Assembly: GCF_001657485.1 (NCBI RefSeq)
Contig: NZ_LXFU01000041.1
Coordinates: forward strand, 124,001-188,000
From: Rhizobium sp. WYCCWR10014
GTDB lineage: Bacteria; Pseudomonadota; Alphaproteobacteria; Rhizobiales; Rhizobiaceae
Length of the DNA stretch: 64,000 bases
Direction of reading: 5' to 3'
A program made the position numbers and the translations under genes. The notes under the pieces were generated by a model. The model worked only from the letters and a program-made list of their open reading frames with translations. It had not been told where the DNA came from and did no database searches. Numbering within the stretch: position 1 is the first letter of the stretch; every line of letters begins with the position of its first letter. Positions 7,936 to 16,210 of this stretch are shown one piece after another.

Positions 7936-8577
7936 TTATTTCGCCAGCACGATATGCGTGGCGTGTTCGGTTGCGACATGCTCGGCGACGCGGAAGCCGA
8001 GGGCGGGGAGGTCGATGCCTGCAAACATCGCCTCGCCCTTGCCGAGCACGACCGGGGAAATGGCGAAATGCAGTTCGTCGATCAGGCCGGCTTGCAGATA
8101 CTGACGGACGGTGCTGACGCCGCCGCCGATTTTCACATCCTTGCCGCCGGCCGCAGCCTTCGCCTTGTCAAGCGCGTCCTCGATGCCACCGGTGACGAAG
8201 TGAAACGTCGTGCCACCCTCCATGACGATCGATTCGCGGGGATAGTGCGTCAGGATATAGGTCGGCGCGTGATAGGGCGGGTTCGGCCCCCACCAGCCCT
8301 TCCAGGCATCATCCGGCCAATCGCCGCGGATAGGACCGAACATGTTGCGTCCGAGAATGAAAGCTCCGAAATTGGCCATGCCGCGGGCCGCATAACCCTC
8401 GTCGACGCCTTCAGAACCGCCGTCCTTTCCGATCATCGCGCGGAAGGTGCGGGTACGGAAAAACCATTCGAACATCTCCGTTCCCCGCTTGCCCAGCGGA
8501 TCGCTCATGCTTTGCTCCGGCCCGGCGCCGAAACCATCCACGGAAAGGGAAAATGCTGCGACACGCACCTTGGACAT
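7936..8577 (-). CDS. RibD C-terminal-domain (dihydrofolate-reductase-like) reductase
   Basis: A 213-residue protein of the RibD_C/DHFR-like superfamily. The N-terminus is RVAAFSLSVDGFGAGP. The cofactor loops appear as FILGRNMFGP and VKIGGGVSTVRQYLQAGLID, followed by ELHFAISPVVLGKGE. Such proteins use NADPH; the substrate is rarely folate and is not clear here. The ATG at 8577 is preceded by GGAGGAG. It is divergent from an HxlR gene. This two-gene unit is flanked on each side by a truncated gene. Confidence 0.88.
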   Translation of the reverse strand: MSKVRVAAFSLSVDGFGAGPEQSMSDPLGKRGTEMFEWFFRTRTFRAMIGKDGGSEGVDEGYAARGMANFGAFILGRNMFGPIRGDWPDDAWKGWWGPNPPYHAPTYILTHYPRESIVMEGGTTFHFVTGGIEDALDKAKAAAGGKDVKIGGGVSTVRQYLQAGLIDELHFAISPVVLGKGEAMFAGIDLPALGFRVAEHVATEHATHIVLAK

Positions 8578-8608
8578 GCTGCTCTCCTCCACCTGATTGC
8601 ATATCGAA

Positions 8609-8651
8609 ACTAGTTGCGTTGTCGCATAAGTGATCCTATATTGCAACCAGT
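8609..8651. promoter_or_regulatory. Inverted-repeat operator candidate for HxlR
   Basis: ACTAGTTGC (8609-8617) pairs with GCAACCAGT (8643-8651), one mismatch in nine, around a 25-base AT-richer centre in the spacer between the RibD-like and HxlR genes. This gives a layout like the 1345-1381 site with a different sequence. Regulatory use is inferred. Confidence 0.45.
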
Positions 8652-8667
8652 TTTAAGGAGAGAATTC

Positions 8668-9189
8668 GTGGATATTGAACTGCGGTCGGGCTGCCCAATC
8701 AACCTGACGATGGAAGTGCTGGGCGATCGGTGGAGCCTCATCATCATCAGGGACATCATGTTCGGCAATCGCCGCCATTTCCGCGATCTTCTGACTCATT
8801 CGGAGGAGGGAATTGCCTCCAACATTCTGGCCGCCAGGCTGAAGCGTCTGCTCTCGCTCGGATTCATCAGCAAGCGGGACGACCCGAGCCACAGCCAGAA
8901 AGCGATCTACAGCCTTATGGAGCCGGCGATCCAGCTCGTGCCCGTCTTTGCCATGATCGGCGCCTGGGGACGACGGCATCTGCCTGTGAGCGAAGAACTG
9001 AGCATTCGCGCGCAGCTTCTCGAAGAAGGCGGGCCGCCGCTCTGGGACGAGTTCATGGAGGATCTCCGGCAGATCCACATCGCCGATCCGATCGGCGGCG
9101 CCAACGGTACATCCACCTCGCCCGTACTGGCGAAGCTGACGGCGGCATTCCTCGAGGTCCGAGCGAGATCGTTATCGCAGGCATCCTGA
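8668..9189 (+). CDS. HxlR-family winged-helix transcriptional regulator
   Basis: A 173-residue protein with the HxlR core: CPINLTMEVLGDRWSLIIIRD, then the winged helix with EEGIASNILAARLKRL. It has a longer C-terminal tail than minimal family members. GTG 8668 is chosen because AAGGAG lies at 8655-8660 with proper spacing; ATG 8614 would place the coding sequence inside the operator-like repeat. It likely regulates the divergent RibD-like reductase. Confidence 0.88.
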   Translation: MDIELRSGCPINLTMEVLGDRWSLIIIRDIMFGNRRHFRDLLTHSEEGIASNILAARLKRLLSLGFISKRDDPSHSQKAIYSLMEPAIQLVPVFAMIGAWGRRHLPVSEELSIRAQLLEEGGPPLWDEFMEDLRQIHIADPIGGANGTSTSPVLAKLTAAFLEVRARSLSQAS

Positions 9190-9239
9190 TATCCAGGGAG
9201 GTCGGTCCGCTCGACCAGCCGCCAGCGCCCTGGTATTTG

Positions 9240-9596
9240 CTGGTGGCGTAGCGCCAGTTCCCACCACAGCTGGCTGCGTTGGCCGAAGACGACGCCGATC
9301 TCGCACGCATTGTCCATCCGCTTCAGATGCGGCGTTCGGCCGAGCACCGAGAGGGTGCCGGCGCTCGGCACCAGGATGCCGGTCATCATCTTGATCATCG
9401 TCGATTTGCCGGCGCCATTGGGGCCGAGATAACCCACGGCTTCGCCCGCCGCGATGTCGAAGCCGATGTCGGAAACGGCCAGAACTTCCGTATATTCGTT
9501 GGTCACCAACGTCTTCAGCGCGCCCAGCAGACCCGGAAATCTCTTGTGCTGCCGGAAGCGTTTGCTGACGCTCCGCGCCTCGATCAAAGCCGTCAT
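9240..9596 (-). pseudogene. 5' fragment of an ABC-2-type transporter ATPase gene
   Basis: From ATG 9596 the frame encodes a normal ATP-binding subunit start: the A-loop region, Walker A GPNGAGKSTMIKMM and the Q-loop stretch VVFGQRSQLWWEL, typical of DrrA/NatA-like exporters of the YhbN/viologen type. After about residue 116 the similarity stops and the frame runs into the 3' end of the HxlR gene. The signature motif, Walker B and switch histidine are all missing, so the protein cannot hydrolyse ATP. It marks the right edge of the RibD/HxlR segment. Confidence 0.75.
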
Positions 9597-9753
9597 ATGT
9601 ATTTCCTCGAGGGCAATTCCAGCCGATTCGGCAGCAGTACCTAGGCTAACGCGAGGCTCGGCCAGTTCAAGCAAAAGTCGCTTTTTGGACGCTACTCAAT
9701 CGAGCCTAGCCTTTTGCGTTGACAGCCATGATCATTCATTTCCTGTTGGGGTC

Positions 9754-10296
9754 ATGAAGATTCTCGCAATATCCGGCAGCGCCCGGCGCGATTCCACCAA
9801 CACGGCCATGCTGCGGGCGATCCGTGCCATAGCGCCCAGCGATATCGAGGTTTCGATCTTCGACGGCGTGGGGCGGTTGCCGGTATTCTCGCCTGATCTC
9901 GAGGGGAAGAATGTCCCGGAGGCGGTGCGGGATTTCATCGATATGATCGCTCAGAGCGACGGGGTGATCATTGCCAGCCCGGAATATGTGCGATCCATTC
10001 CCGGCGGCCTCAAGAATGCGATCGACTGGCTCGTATCGGGAGATGAGATCGTCCATAAACCGATTGCCCTGCTGCATGCATCGCATCGGGGCGACGACAT
10101 GCTGGCCGGTCTTCGCACCGTTCTCGCGACCATCACCGACCGGTTCGCGGGCGATATCTTCCTTCGACTCCCTCTGATGAAACTGGATCCAGCCGAGGTG
10201 GTTCGGAGATTCGAGATGGCAGATAACCGTTCGAAGGTGCAGGCCTATCTTCAGGCCTTTTCGGCCTATTGCATGGCAGACAGTAAGACCGCCTGA
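9754..10296 (+). CDS. NADPH-dependent FMN reductase
   Basis: A 180-residue flavodoxin-like protein. The phosphate-binding loop ISGSARRDSTNTAML lies at the N-terminus, and the family's flavin loop appears as ASPEYVRSIPGGLKNAIDW near residue 75. It should pass electrons from NADPH to FMN or to small acceptors such as quinones or chromate. ATG 9754 follows a short purine-rich stretch. The gene stands between the ABC fragment and the small membrane protein gene at 10312, with which it is convergent. Confidence 0.88.
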   Translation: MKILAISGSARRDSTNTAMLRAIRAIAPSDIEVSIFDGVGRLPVFSPDLEGKNVPEAVRDFIDMIAQSDGVIIASPEYVRSIPGGLKNAIDWLVSGDEIVHKPIALLHASHRGDDMLAGLRTVLATITDRFAGDIFLRLPLMKLDPAEVVRRFEMADNRSKVQAYLQAFSAYCMADSKTA

Positions 10297-10311
10297 AGCT
10301 CGTCCGCTTCA

Positions 10312-10458
10312 TCATCGCACATCCATCAGCAGGCCGCTCTCGAATGTCGTTTTTTCGTGAAGCGTGTGCAGAATGACGAGCGGGGCTGCGAGTAGCGCGG
10401 CGAGGATGAAGGCGGAGAGGAAGTGTCTCGTCAGGAGACGGAGGATAGGTCGGATCAT
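10312..10458 (-). CDS. 48-residue single-pass membrane protein
   Basis: From ATG 10458, with GGAG seven bases upstream, a 48-residue protein is encoded. It has a basic N-terminus, one hydrophobic helix (about residues 13-32) and a short hydrophilic tail. It starts 140 bases from, and divergent to, the two-component regulator gene at 10599. Small single-pass proteins next to sensor kinases can act as kinase modulators, but nothing in the sequence proves that. No family is recognised. Confidence 0.5.
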   Translation of the reverse strand: MIRPILRLLTRHFLSAFILAALLAAPLVILHTLHEKTTFESGLLMDVR

Positions 10459-10598
10459 CTTGATCTCCAGCTGCCGCGAATATTCTTTGTGCTGGACCTC
10501 AACAATTGCAGCAGCATGACCGGCTGCCTTGCAAGCTCCGCAATGCTGCCGCAACCCTTGTGGCAGACAGAGGGGGAGAGCGAGACAATGGACGGGCG

Positions 10599-11270
10599 AT
10601 GCGGATACTGCTGATAGAAGATGAGAGGGAGCTGGCCGAGGCGCTGTCGGCCGCACTCGGCAAACATGGGATCGTCACTGACCACACGATGCATCTGGCA
10701 GACGCCGTCGAGCTCACGCGGCAGAATGGCTACGATGCGATCCTGCTCGACCGGCGCCTGCCCGACGGGGAGGGGCTGAGCTTCATTCCGGAGCTCAGGC
10801 GGACGGGCAAGGATACGCCGATCATCGTGCTGACGGCGCTGAACGAGCCGAGGCAGCGGGTGGAAGGGCTCGATCTCGGCGCCGACGACTATCTTGGCAA
10901 GCCGTTCCTGGTGGAGGAGCTGATGGCGCGGCTCAGGGCTGTGCTGCGGCGATCGCCTGAACTGGCCGAACTCAAGATCACGGCCGGACGGATGGTGATC
11001 GACCCGCTGCATCTGAGTGTCACCGTCGATGCCGTGCCGCTGGACCTGCCGCGACGCGAACTTCTGGTGCTGGCGGCACTCGCAAGGCGCAAAGAGAAGA
11101 CCGTGCTGCGCTCGACACTGGAGGCGGCGGTTTATAACTACGAAGAGGAAATCCAGTCGAATGCGCTCGACGCGCATATTTCTCGGCTGCGCAAGCGGCT
11201 GATCGATGCCGGCGCCGGCGTCGCGATCCATAATATCCGCGGCGTCGGTTATCTCATGAAGGAAGAATGA
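10599..11270 (+). CDS. OmpR-family response regulator
   Basis: A 223-residue protein. The receiver domain begins MRILLIEDERELAEAL and carries the phosphorylation site Asp51 in AILLDRRLPDGEG, with the switch lysine in DDYLGKPF. The C-terminal winged helix contains LPRRELLVLAALARRKEK and HISRLRKRL. The start is set at ATG 10599, where the receiver fold begins. The stop overlaps the kinase start (ATGA), so the pair is translationally coupled. Targets are unknown; the divergent 48-residue membrane protein is one candidate. Confidence 0.93.
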   Translation: MRILLIEDERELAEALSAALGKHGIVTDHTMHLADAVELTRQNGYDAILLDRRLPDGEGLSFIPELRRTGKDTPIIVLTALNEPRQRVEGLDLGADDYLGKPFLVEELMARLRAVLRRSPELAELKITAGRMVIDPLHLSVTVDAVPLDLPRRELLVLAALARRKEKTVLRSTLEAAVYNYEEEIQSNALDAHISRLRKRLIDAGAGVAIHNIRGVGYLMKEE

Positions 11271-12622
11271 TGGCCAAGGCGCAATACGCCAATCCGTCGC
11301 TTTGGTGGCGGCTCAGCTGGCAGCTCAGCATTGTCTTCGTCGCAGTGGTGGCGGCGGTGATCTTCGGCCTCTGCGTTTATGGCGCCACGATCCTCTCCCC
11401 CAATGTCGCACTGGAGGATCATATCACCGCGGTTCTGGCCCGGTCCGTCACGCTCGATGCGCAGGGCCAGCTTGAAATACGCGATACGCCAGAGCTGGCG
11501 TCGCTCAAGGAGCAGTATGACGGGCTTTGGTATGTCGCCGCCACGACGAACGGTTCTTCGGTATCCTATGGCGCCATTCCTGCAGCCTATAGTGAACTTG
11601 CGCATCTCACCCATTTGTTCCAGGGCGCAGACATCAGGGGATCGGTCGGCACCAACGAGATCGCGTCCGTTGAAAACGTGGAGACTGCCATAGGCGAGCT
11701 CCGAGTTCTGTTTGGCGGCGTCGCTGACAAGGGTTGGCCCGTTCTTGTCCTTATGGGCGCCGTCTATCCGATCTATGTCTCGCTGCTCACCGTCGCCTTG
11801 CCGGCGGTTTTTCTTGCCGTTCCGCGAATTGTCAGGCGTGCCCTGGCCAGTGTCAGCGAGGTTGCCCGCAAGGCATCGGAGATTGAACCTCGCCGCTACG
11901 ATGCACGCCTGCCTCTGGACGGCATCCCCAAGGAGGTGGCCCCGCTGGTGATTGCCTTCAACGAGGCGCTTGACCGGCTGGAAAATGAATTCCGCAAACG
12001 GCAACACTTCCTGATCGATGCCGCGCATGAACTCAGGACGCCGATCGCGATCATGCAGACGCGGATCGACGGAACACCCGAGGGCCAGGACCGCAGGCGA
12101 TTGCTCGATGACGTCGCGCGCCTCGCCGAGACTGCCGAACAACTGCTCGATTTCGAGCGTAACAATCAGGCGATCGATCTGCACGAAACGATCGATCTCG
12201 TCGAAGTCGCCCGAACGGTCGTTGCCGATCTCGCACCGCTGGCGATTGCCGACGGCTATCAAATCTCGTTCCTGAGCGAGGCGGAGAGCCTTGAGCGCCG
12301 GGGCAGCCCTTCCGCGCTGCCACGGGCTATGAGCAACCTCGTGCGCAACGCCATCGACCACGGTGGCAACAGGGGGATGATCACGGTTTCGGTATCGCGC
12401 TCGCCTCCCGGCGGCGGCCGGATCAGTGTTGCCGACGAAGGGCCGGGTATTCCGGCCGAACATCGGGAGCTGGTGTTCGAGCCTTTCTATCGCGTCACCC
12501 CGAAAAGCAGGGGCGCCGGTCTCGGCCTCAGCCTGGTCAAGCAGGTCGCCGCAAATCATGGCGGCGAGGTCAGCATCGAGAGCAGTGCTGTCGGGACGCG
12601 GGTGACGATCGAACTCGCATAA
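11267..12622 (+). CDS. Membrane sensor histidine kinase
   Basis: A 451-residue kinase. One transmembrane helix lies at about 17-43 and a second at about 160-188, with roughly 115 periplasmic residues between them, then a HAMP-like linker. The phospho-accepting His254 lies in DAAHELRTPIAIM. The ATPase domain has NLVRNAIDH (N box), ADEGPGIP (G1) and GAGLGLSLVKQ (G2). It overlaps and partners the OmpR-type regulator. The periplasmic sensor region has no recognised domain, so the signal is unknown. Confidence 0.93.
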   Translation: MMAKAQYANPSLWWRLSWQLSIVFVAVVAAVIFGLCVYGATILSPNVALEDHITAVLARSVTLDAQGQLEIRDTPELASLKEQYDGLWYVAATTNGSSVSYGAIPAAYSELAHLTHLFQGADIRGSVGTNEIASVENVETAIGELRVLFGGVADKGWPVLVLMGAVYPIYVSLLTVALPAVFLAVPRIVRRALASVSEVARKASEIEPRRYDARLPLDGIPKEVAPLVIAFNEALDRLENEFRKRQHFLIDAAHELRTPIAIMQTRIDGTPEGQDRRRLLDDVARLAETAEQLLDFERNNQAIDLHETIDLVEVARTVVADLAPLAIADGYQISFLSEAESLERRGSPSALPRAMSNLVRNAIDHGGNRGMITVSVSRSPPGGGRISVADEGPGIPAEHRELVFEPFYRVTPKSRGAGLGLSLVKQVAANHGGEVSIESSAVGTRVTIELA

Positions 12623-12726
12623 GATCGGGACTGCTGAGCAGCATCCACCTGGGTCTGACCAGGATGGGCTCTGGGAAGAAAACGGTAATGTTGCGGCAAT
12701 TCTCGACCGTCACTTTCCGCCCGACA

Positions 12727-12831
12727 CTAGAGCGCCGCGCGTCCGAGAAGACGCGCCAAGGACGCTCTAGCGCTTTAAACCTGCGCATAATCCTTTTCCG
12801 AGAATCGATTTCGATTTTCGGGGTTATGCGC
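12727..12831. repeat. Composite palindromic intergenic repeat (two hairpins)
   Basis: The first hairpin has outer arms CTAGAGCG and CGCTCTAG (12727-12770) and a nested inner stem GCGCGTC/GACGCGC. A second inverted repeat follows directly, with arms GCGCATAA and TTATGCGC at about 12783-12831 around GAATCGATTTCGATTTTC. Similar elements are common between rhizobial genes. It lies between the kinase gene and the DUF3313 lipoprotein gene and could act in termination or mRNA processing. Confidence 0.7.
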
Positions 12832-12855
12832 TATCGGCGACGGAGGCCAGACAGC

Positions 12856-13725
12856 GTGCGCAGCAATCCATTCCCATTTTCCTTCCCCGTGGCGTCGAGA
12901 GGCTTGTCCTTCGCTCTGCCGCTGGCGCTCGCCATGGCCGCGGCCGGGTGCAGCTCGGTGCCACTGAAGGAGGCCGGCACGCTTTCTTCCTACGGCAATC
13001 TCGGCGCGCCGAAGGGCAAGCTGTCGAAATCGCGCGTCTATGTCGATGGGACGCGCCTTAGCCCGGCAAAGACGGTGAGCATCGTGCCGACAACCTTCGC
13101 CTTCAGCGCTGCGACCCGCGTCAGATCGGACGCCGACCGCGTGATGGTGGCGAACGCGCTGGACCGGGCGCTCTGCATTTCGCTCAGCGACAAATATCAG
13201 CTGGTCTTTGCCGGCCAGCCGGCGGATTTGACGATCCGCTCCGTCGTCACCGACATCGTGCCGACCAACAAGGCGATGGCGGGTGTTTCGACCGTCGTGA
13301 CCGTCGGCACCGGTTTCGTGCTGCCGGTGGGCGTGCCCCGCTTGCCGGCCGGCCTCGGCGGACTGGCGGTCGAGGCGGAAGCCGTCGACAGCGGTGGTGT
13401 CCAGCGGGCGGCGATCGTCTGGTCGCGCGGAGCAAACTCGCTGCAGAACAACCCCCGCGTTTCCGAAGTCGGCGACGCCTATAGCCTGGCTTCGAAATTC
13501 AGCAGCGAGTTTTCCCGCATGCTGATCAAAGGCAAGGAGGCGAAGGGATTGGATATCTCGCTGCCCTCAGGGCAGCGGATGAAATCCTGGCTCGGCGGAA
13601 AACCGAAATACGCCGCCTGCGACGCCTTCGGCCGGCCGCCCGGACTGATGGGGGCCGTGGCCGCTAAATACGGCGCGCCGCCGCAATGGACCGAGAAGAA
13701 GCCGAAACCGGCCGCGACCTATTGA
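12856..13725 (+). CDS. DUF3313-family lipoprotein
   Basis: A 289-residue protein with an N-terminal signal sequence and a lipobox (AAAGC, Cys32), so a lipid-anchored envelope protein is expected. The body (SKSRVYVDGTRL to NALDRALCISLSDKYQLV, then TIRSVVTDIVPTN) fits DUF3313, whose function is not established. The GTG at 12856 is chosen because GGAGG sits nine bases upstream; an ATG at 12826 lies within the repeat. It follows the two-component genes but is separated from them by the palindromic repeat. Confidence 0.8.
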   Translation: MRSNPFPFSFPVASRGLSFALPLALAMAAAGCSSVPLKEAGTLSSYGNLGAPKGKLSKSRVYVDGTRLSPAKTVSIVPTTFAFSAATRVRSDADRVMVANALDRALCISLSDKYQLVFAGQPADLTIRSVVTDIVPTNKAMAGVSTVVTVGTGFVLPVGVPRLPAGLGGLAVEAEAVDSGGVQRAAIVWSRGANSLQNNPRVSEVGDAYSLASKFSSEFSRMLIKGKEAKGLDISLPSGQRMKSWLGGKPKYAACDAFGRPPGLMGAVAAKYGAPPQWTEKKPKPAATY

Positions 13726-13790
13726 GAGACGATGCACGGCGGCACCGACTGCCGCCGCGACCAGCACTCAGCCCGCCCCAGGCTGACGGG

Positions 13791-13831
13791 ACGGACGGAG
13801 CAAAGGCGGGCAAGGCCTGTGCTCCGTCCGT
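13791..13831. terminator. Bidirectional stem-loop terminator
   Basis: ACGGACGGAGCA (13791-13802) and TGCTCCGTCCGT (13820-13831) form a perfect 12-base stem in the spacer between the convergent DUF3313 and GNAT genes. There is no T-run. Confidence 0.6.
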
Positions 13832-13854
13832 CTGGAATTCCGTCGCGCTTCACG

Positions 13855-14439
13855 TCAGCAGGCGGTTCCGGCCCTCTGCCAGAAATACAGTTTGATCTGA
13901 TCGGGCCTGTCGGAGGGATGTGGGCCGCGCATGAACAATTCGCCGCCATTGCGCTCGATCACGCGCCGCGAGGCGTCATTGTCCTCGTTGCAGAGGATGA
14001 CGAGTCGGTCGAGGCCTTCCTTCGCCGCGACTGCCAGCAGAAGAGTCAGGGCGGCCGTCGCGTGGCCATTGCGCTGTTTCCACGGCACGACGGAATATCC
14101 GACATGACCCGATACGTCGGGCGGCAGCTCCTCGCTGCACGCTTGAAAGCGCAGGCTGATGCTGCCGCAGAATTCGCCGTCCCAGATCCAGAACCGGCGG
14201 GTGGTGAGAGGCGGCGATCGGGATCCGATGCATCGCCTGCCATCAGCAATGAGATCGCCGAGGAACTTCGCCCGGTCCTGGCGCAGCCGCTGAAGTTCAC
14301 CGCGAACATAAGCTTGGTCGCCCGTTCGGCGCGGAGACCAGCCGGCGGCGAGCGCCGCTTCGAAGCCCGACAGGTTTTCCAGTTCCGGCGGCAGCAGGAC
14401 GACAGGCCCGGCGGGCCTTGCTGTATCTCCAGATGTCAT
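13855..14439 (-). CDS. GNAT-family N-acetyltransferase
   Basis: A 194-residue GNAT protein. The acetyl-CoA-binding motif A is GYSVVPWKQRNGHATAALTL, and motif B is CNEDNDASRRVIERNGGELF. The arrangement is like proteins annotated as RimJ/RimL-like or predicted acetyltransferases. The substrate is unknown. The frame opens 30 bases further up, but ATG 14439 is preferred because it gives a compact family-like N-terminus. Its 3' end faces the DUF3313 gene across a stem-loop. Confidence 0.82.
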   Translation of the reverse strand: MTSGDTARPAGPVVLLPPELENLSGFEAALAAGWSPRRTGDQAYVRGELQRLRQDRAKFLGDLIADGRRCIGSRSPPLTTRRFWIWDGEFCGSISLRFQACSEELPPDVSGHVGYSVVPWKQRNGHATAALTLLLAVAAKEGLDRLVILCNEDNDASRRVIERNGGELFMRGPHPSDRPDQIKLYFWQRAGTAC

Positions 14440-14538
14440 TTCGCACCCAGGTCGGTGTCGCCTAGCCAATCAATCTTGGTCGCGCAGGCAAGCATGACCG
14501 GCCGGCGATTGAAGCTGTGCAAGGGGCTTCCGGGTATC

Positions 14539-14570
14539 AAAAAAAGCCCCGCATCGTCATGCGAGGCTTG
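14539..14570 (-). terminator. Rho-independent terminator of the first BA14K gene
   Basis: Read on the minus strand, AAGCCTCGCAT and ATGCGGGGCTT form a stem followed by a run of seven T (A-run at 14539-14545 on the plus strand). It lies just downstream of the BA14K gene that ends at 14590. The paralogue has a related palindrome at 15309-15350 without the T-run. Confidence 0.75.
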
Positions 14571-14589
14571 CTCCGATGGATGGGCCGGA

Positions 14590-15102
14590 TTACCGGCACT
14601 GGCGGCGCGGGCCGTAGTTCGGCTGGTAGGTATTGTCATAGGCGCGGTATGACCGGTAGCGGCTATAGCAATACTCCGCATGCGAACCAGAACTATAGGT
14701 GCGCGCGCGCGGCTGCGAAGCGATGATGCCGCCGATGAGGGCGCCGGCTGCCAGGCCGCCGATGATGGCGCCGTTGTTGTCATGTCGGCGATACCGGCGA
14801 TCGTAGCGGCGATCCGAGCCATAGCGGTCGTCGCGGTCATAGCGGCGGTCGCGGTAGCTGCGGCGGTCGCGGTCGCGATCGTTGTCACGGTCGCGATTGC
14901 GGTAGGATCTGCGGTTTTCGCCGTCGCGCGAGCAGACGATGGAGTATGGATTGCAGGCGACGGTCATGATTTTGGCATCGCTATTTTGAGCCGCCGGTTG
15001 GGCCGATAGCATCGGGCTCGGCACGAAGATCGGGGCCGCCGAGGCCGGCATTCCCGAGAAGGCCGTCGCTATCGACAGGGCAATGATGCCGAATTTGTTC
15101 AT
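14590..15102 (-). CDS. BA14K-family exported protein (copy 1)
   Basis: A 170-residue protein with a signal peptide ending near ASA (about residue 24). It has a long Arg/Asp/Tyr-rich central stretch of DR, YR and RRYDR repeats and a glycine-rich hydrophobic segment, NNGAIIGGLAAGALIGGIIA. The C-terminal BA14K motif is HAEYCYSRYRSYRAYDNTY ending in PRRQCR. BA14K was first described as an immunoreactive, lectin-like surface protein of Brucella; its role in rhizobia is unclear. ATG 15102 follows AAGGTGAG. It is a tandem paralogue of the gene at 15363. Confidence 0.9.
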   Translation of the reverse strand: MNKFGIIALSIATAFSGMPASAAPIFVPSPMLSAQPAAQNSDAKIMTVACNPYSIVCSRDGENRRSYRNRDRDNDRDRDRRSYRDRRYDRDDRYGSDRRYDRRYRRHDNNGAIIGGLAAGALIGGIIASQPRARTYSSGSHAEYCYSRYRSYRAYDNTYQPNYGPRRQCR

Positions 15103-15308
15103 TTCACTCACCTTTGGATGTATCGGGGGATAACGCGGGGGAAGGGAATAGGTTTCATTTTGGATGGGGAGGGGTTATGTATGTGCGTATCTGCTAACCT
15201 ACCGTGCTTTCATACATATAGAGCTGGTCGATAGGGGGCAAGGCGATTTGCTCTACGGCGTGACAGTCTACGGTGTCCCTAGGAAAGCCGCGTAACGGGC
15301 TTTCGGCT

Positions 15309-15350
15309 ATCAGAGCAAGCCCCGCATCTTCGTGCGAGGCTTGCTCTGAT
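15309..15350. terminator. Long palindrome downstream of BA14K copy 2
   Basis: ATCAGAGCAAGCC at 15309 pairs with GGCTTGCTCTGAT ending at 15350, a nearly perfect 42-base palindrome just after the stop of the second BA14K gene. It shares its core, CCCCGCATC-N-TCGTGCGAGG in outline, with the terminator at 14539-14570 but lacks the A-run. Confidence 0.65.
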
Positions 15351-15362
15351 GGATGGGTCGGA

Positions 15363-15857
15363 TTACCGGCACTGGCGCCGCGGGCCGTAGTTCGGCTGGT
15401 AGGTATTGTCATAGGCGCGGTATGACCGATAACGGCTATAGCAATACTCCGCATGCGAACCAGAACTATAGGCACGTGCGCGCGGCTGCGAAGCGATGAT
15501 GCCGCCGATGATGGCGCCGGCTGCCAGGCCGCCGATGATGGCGCCGCTGTTGTCGTGGCGGCGATATCGGCGATCATAGCGACGACCATATCGGTCGTCT
15601 CGGTAGTAGCGGCGGTCGCGGTCGTATCCGCGGTCGCGATAGTTGTGGCGGTCACGGGAGTATCTGCGGTTATCGCCATAGCCAGAGCAGACAATGGAAT
15701 AGGGGTTGCAGCCGACAGTCATGATCCGGGCATCGCTATTGCCCGGCACCGGCTGAGCTAATTGCACCGAACTCGGCACGAAGACCGGACCTGCCGAGGC
15801 CGGCATTCCGGAGAAGGCCGTCGCGATCGACAGGGCAATGATGGCGAATCTGTTCAT
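15363..15857 (-). CDS. BA14K-family exported protein (copy 2)
   Basis: A 164-residue protein closely matching the gene at 14590: same signal peptide plan (IIALSIATAFSGMPASAG), same GGLAAGAIIGGIIAS segment and an identical C-terminus from HAEYCYSRY to PRRQCR. The Arg/Tyr-rich centre is the most divergent part. The two genes, with their 3' palindromes, form a tandem duplication with a period of about 760 bases. ATG 15857 has the same leader as copy 1, so both may share regulation. Confidence 0.9.
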   Translation of the reverse strand: MNRFAIIALSIATAFSGMPASAGPVFVPSSVQLAQPVPGNSDARIMTVGCNPYSIVCSGYGDNRRYSRDRHNYRDRGYDRDRRYYRDDRYGRRYDRRYRRHDNSGAIIGGLAAGAIIGGIIASQPRARAYSSGSHAEYCYSRYRSYRAYDNTYQPNYGPRRQCR

Positions 15858-16210
15858 TTCACTCACCTTGGGTCAACGGATCTATCGACGGGGTAACGCA
15901 GGGGAACGGGATTGGTTTCATTTTGGGATCGAATGAGGCGGCGTATGTGCGTTTGTGCTAACATGATAGGCCTGTGCATCACTACCGGACGGCACGAACC
16001 GACCGGTCCTAAAACGCTGGACAGCTTTGCCACGGCCAATGGGCGGGAATGTCTGAGAAGATCGCACCGACGACACGGCGCAGACGAACTTTACTCTTAT
16101 CGGAGCTCAATGAGGACGGCTCGTTCGGGGAGCGGCATGTGCGTCGAAAGCGCGACATTGATGGCACCAGCGTGCGACACCATCCGTCGGGCATACGCCT
16201 GGCCCTTCGG
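15858..16210. other. Gene-free spacer
   Basis: About 350 bases between the second BA14K gene and the acyltransferase remnant. It must hold the BA14K promoter; the first 60 bases resemble the leader of copy 1. I see no convincing coding frame on either strand. It may contain further decayed material from the acyltransferase region. Confidence 0.4.
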
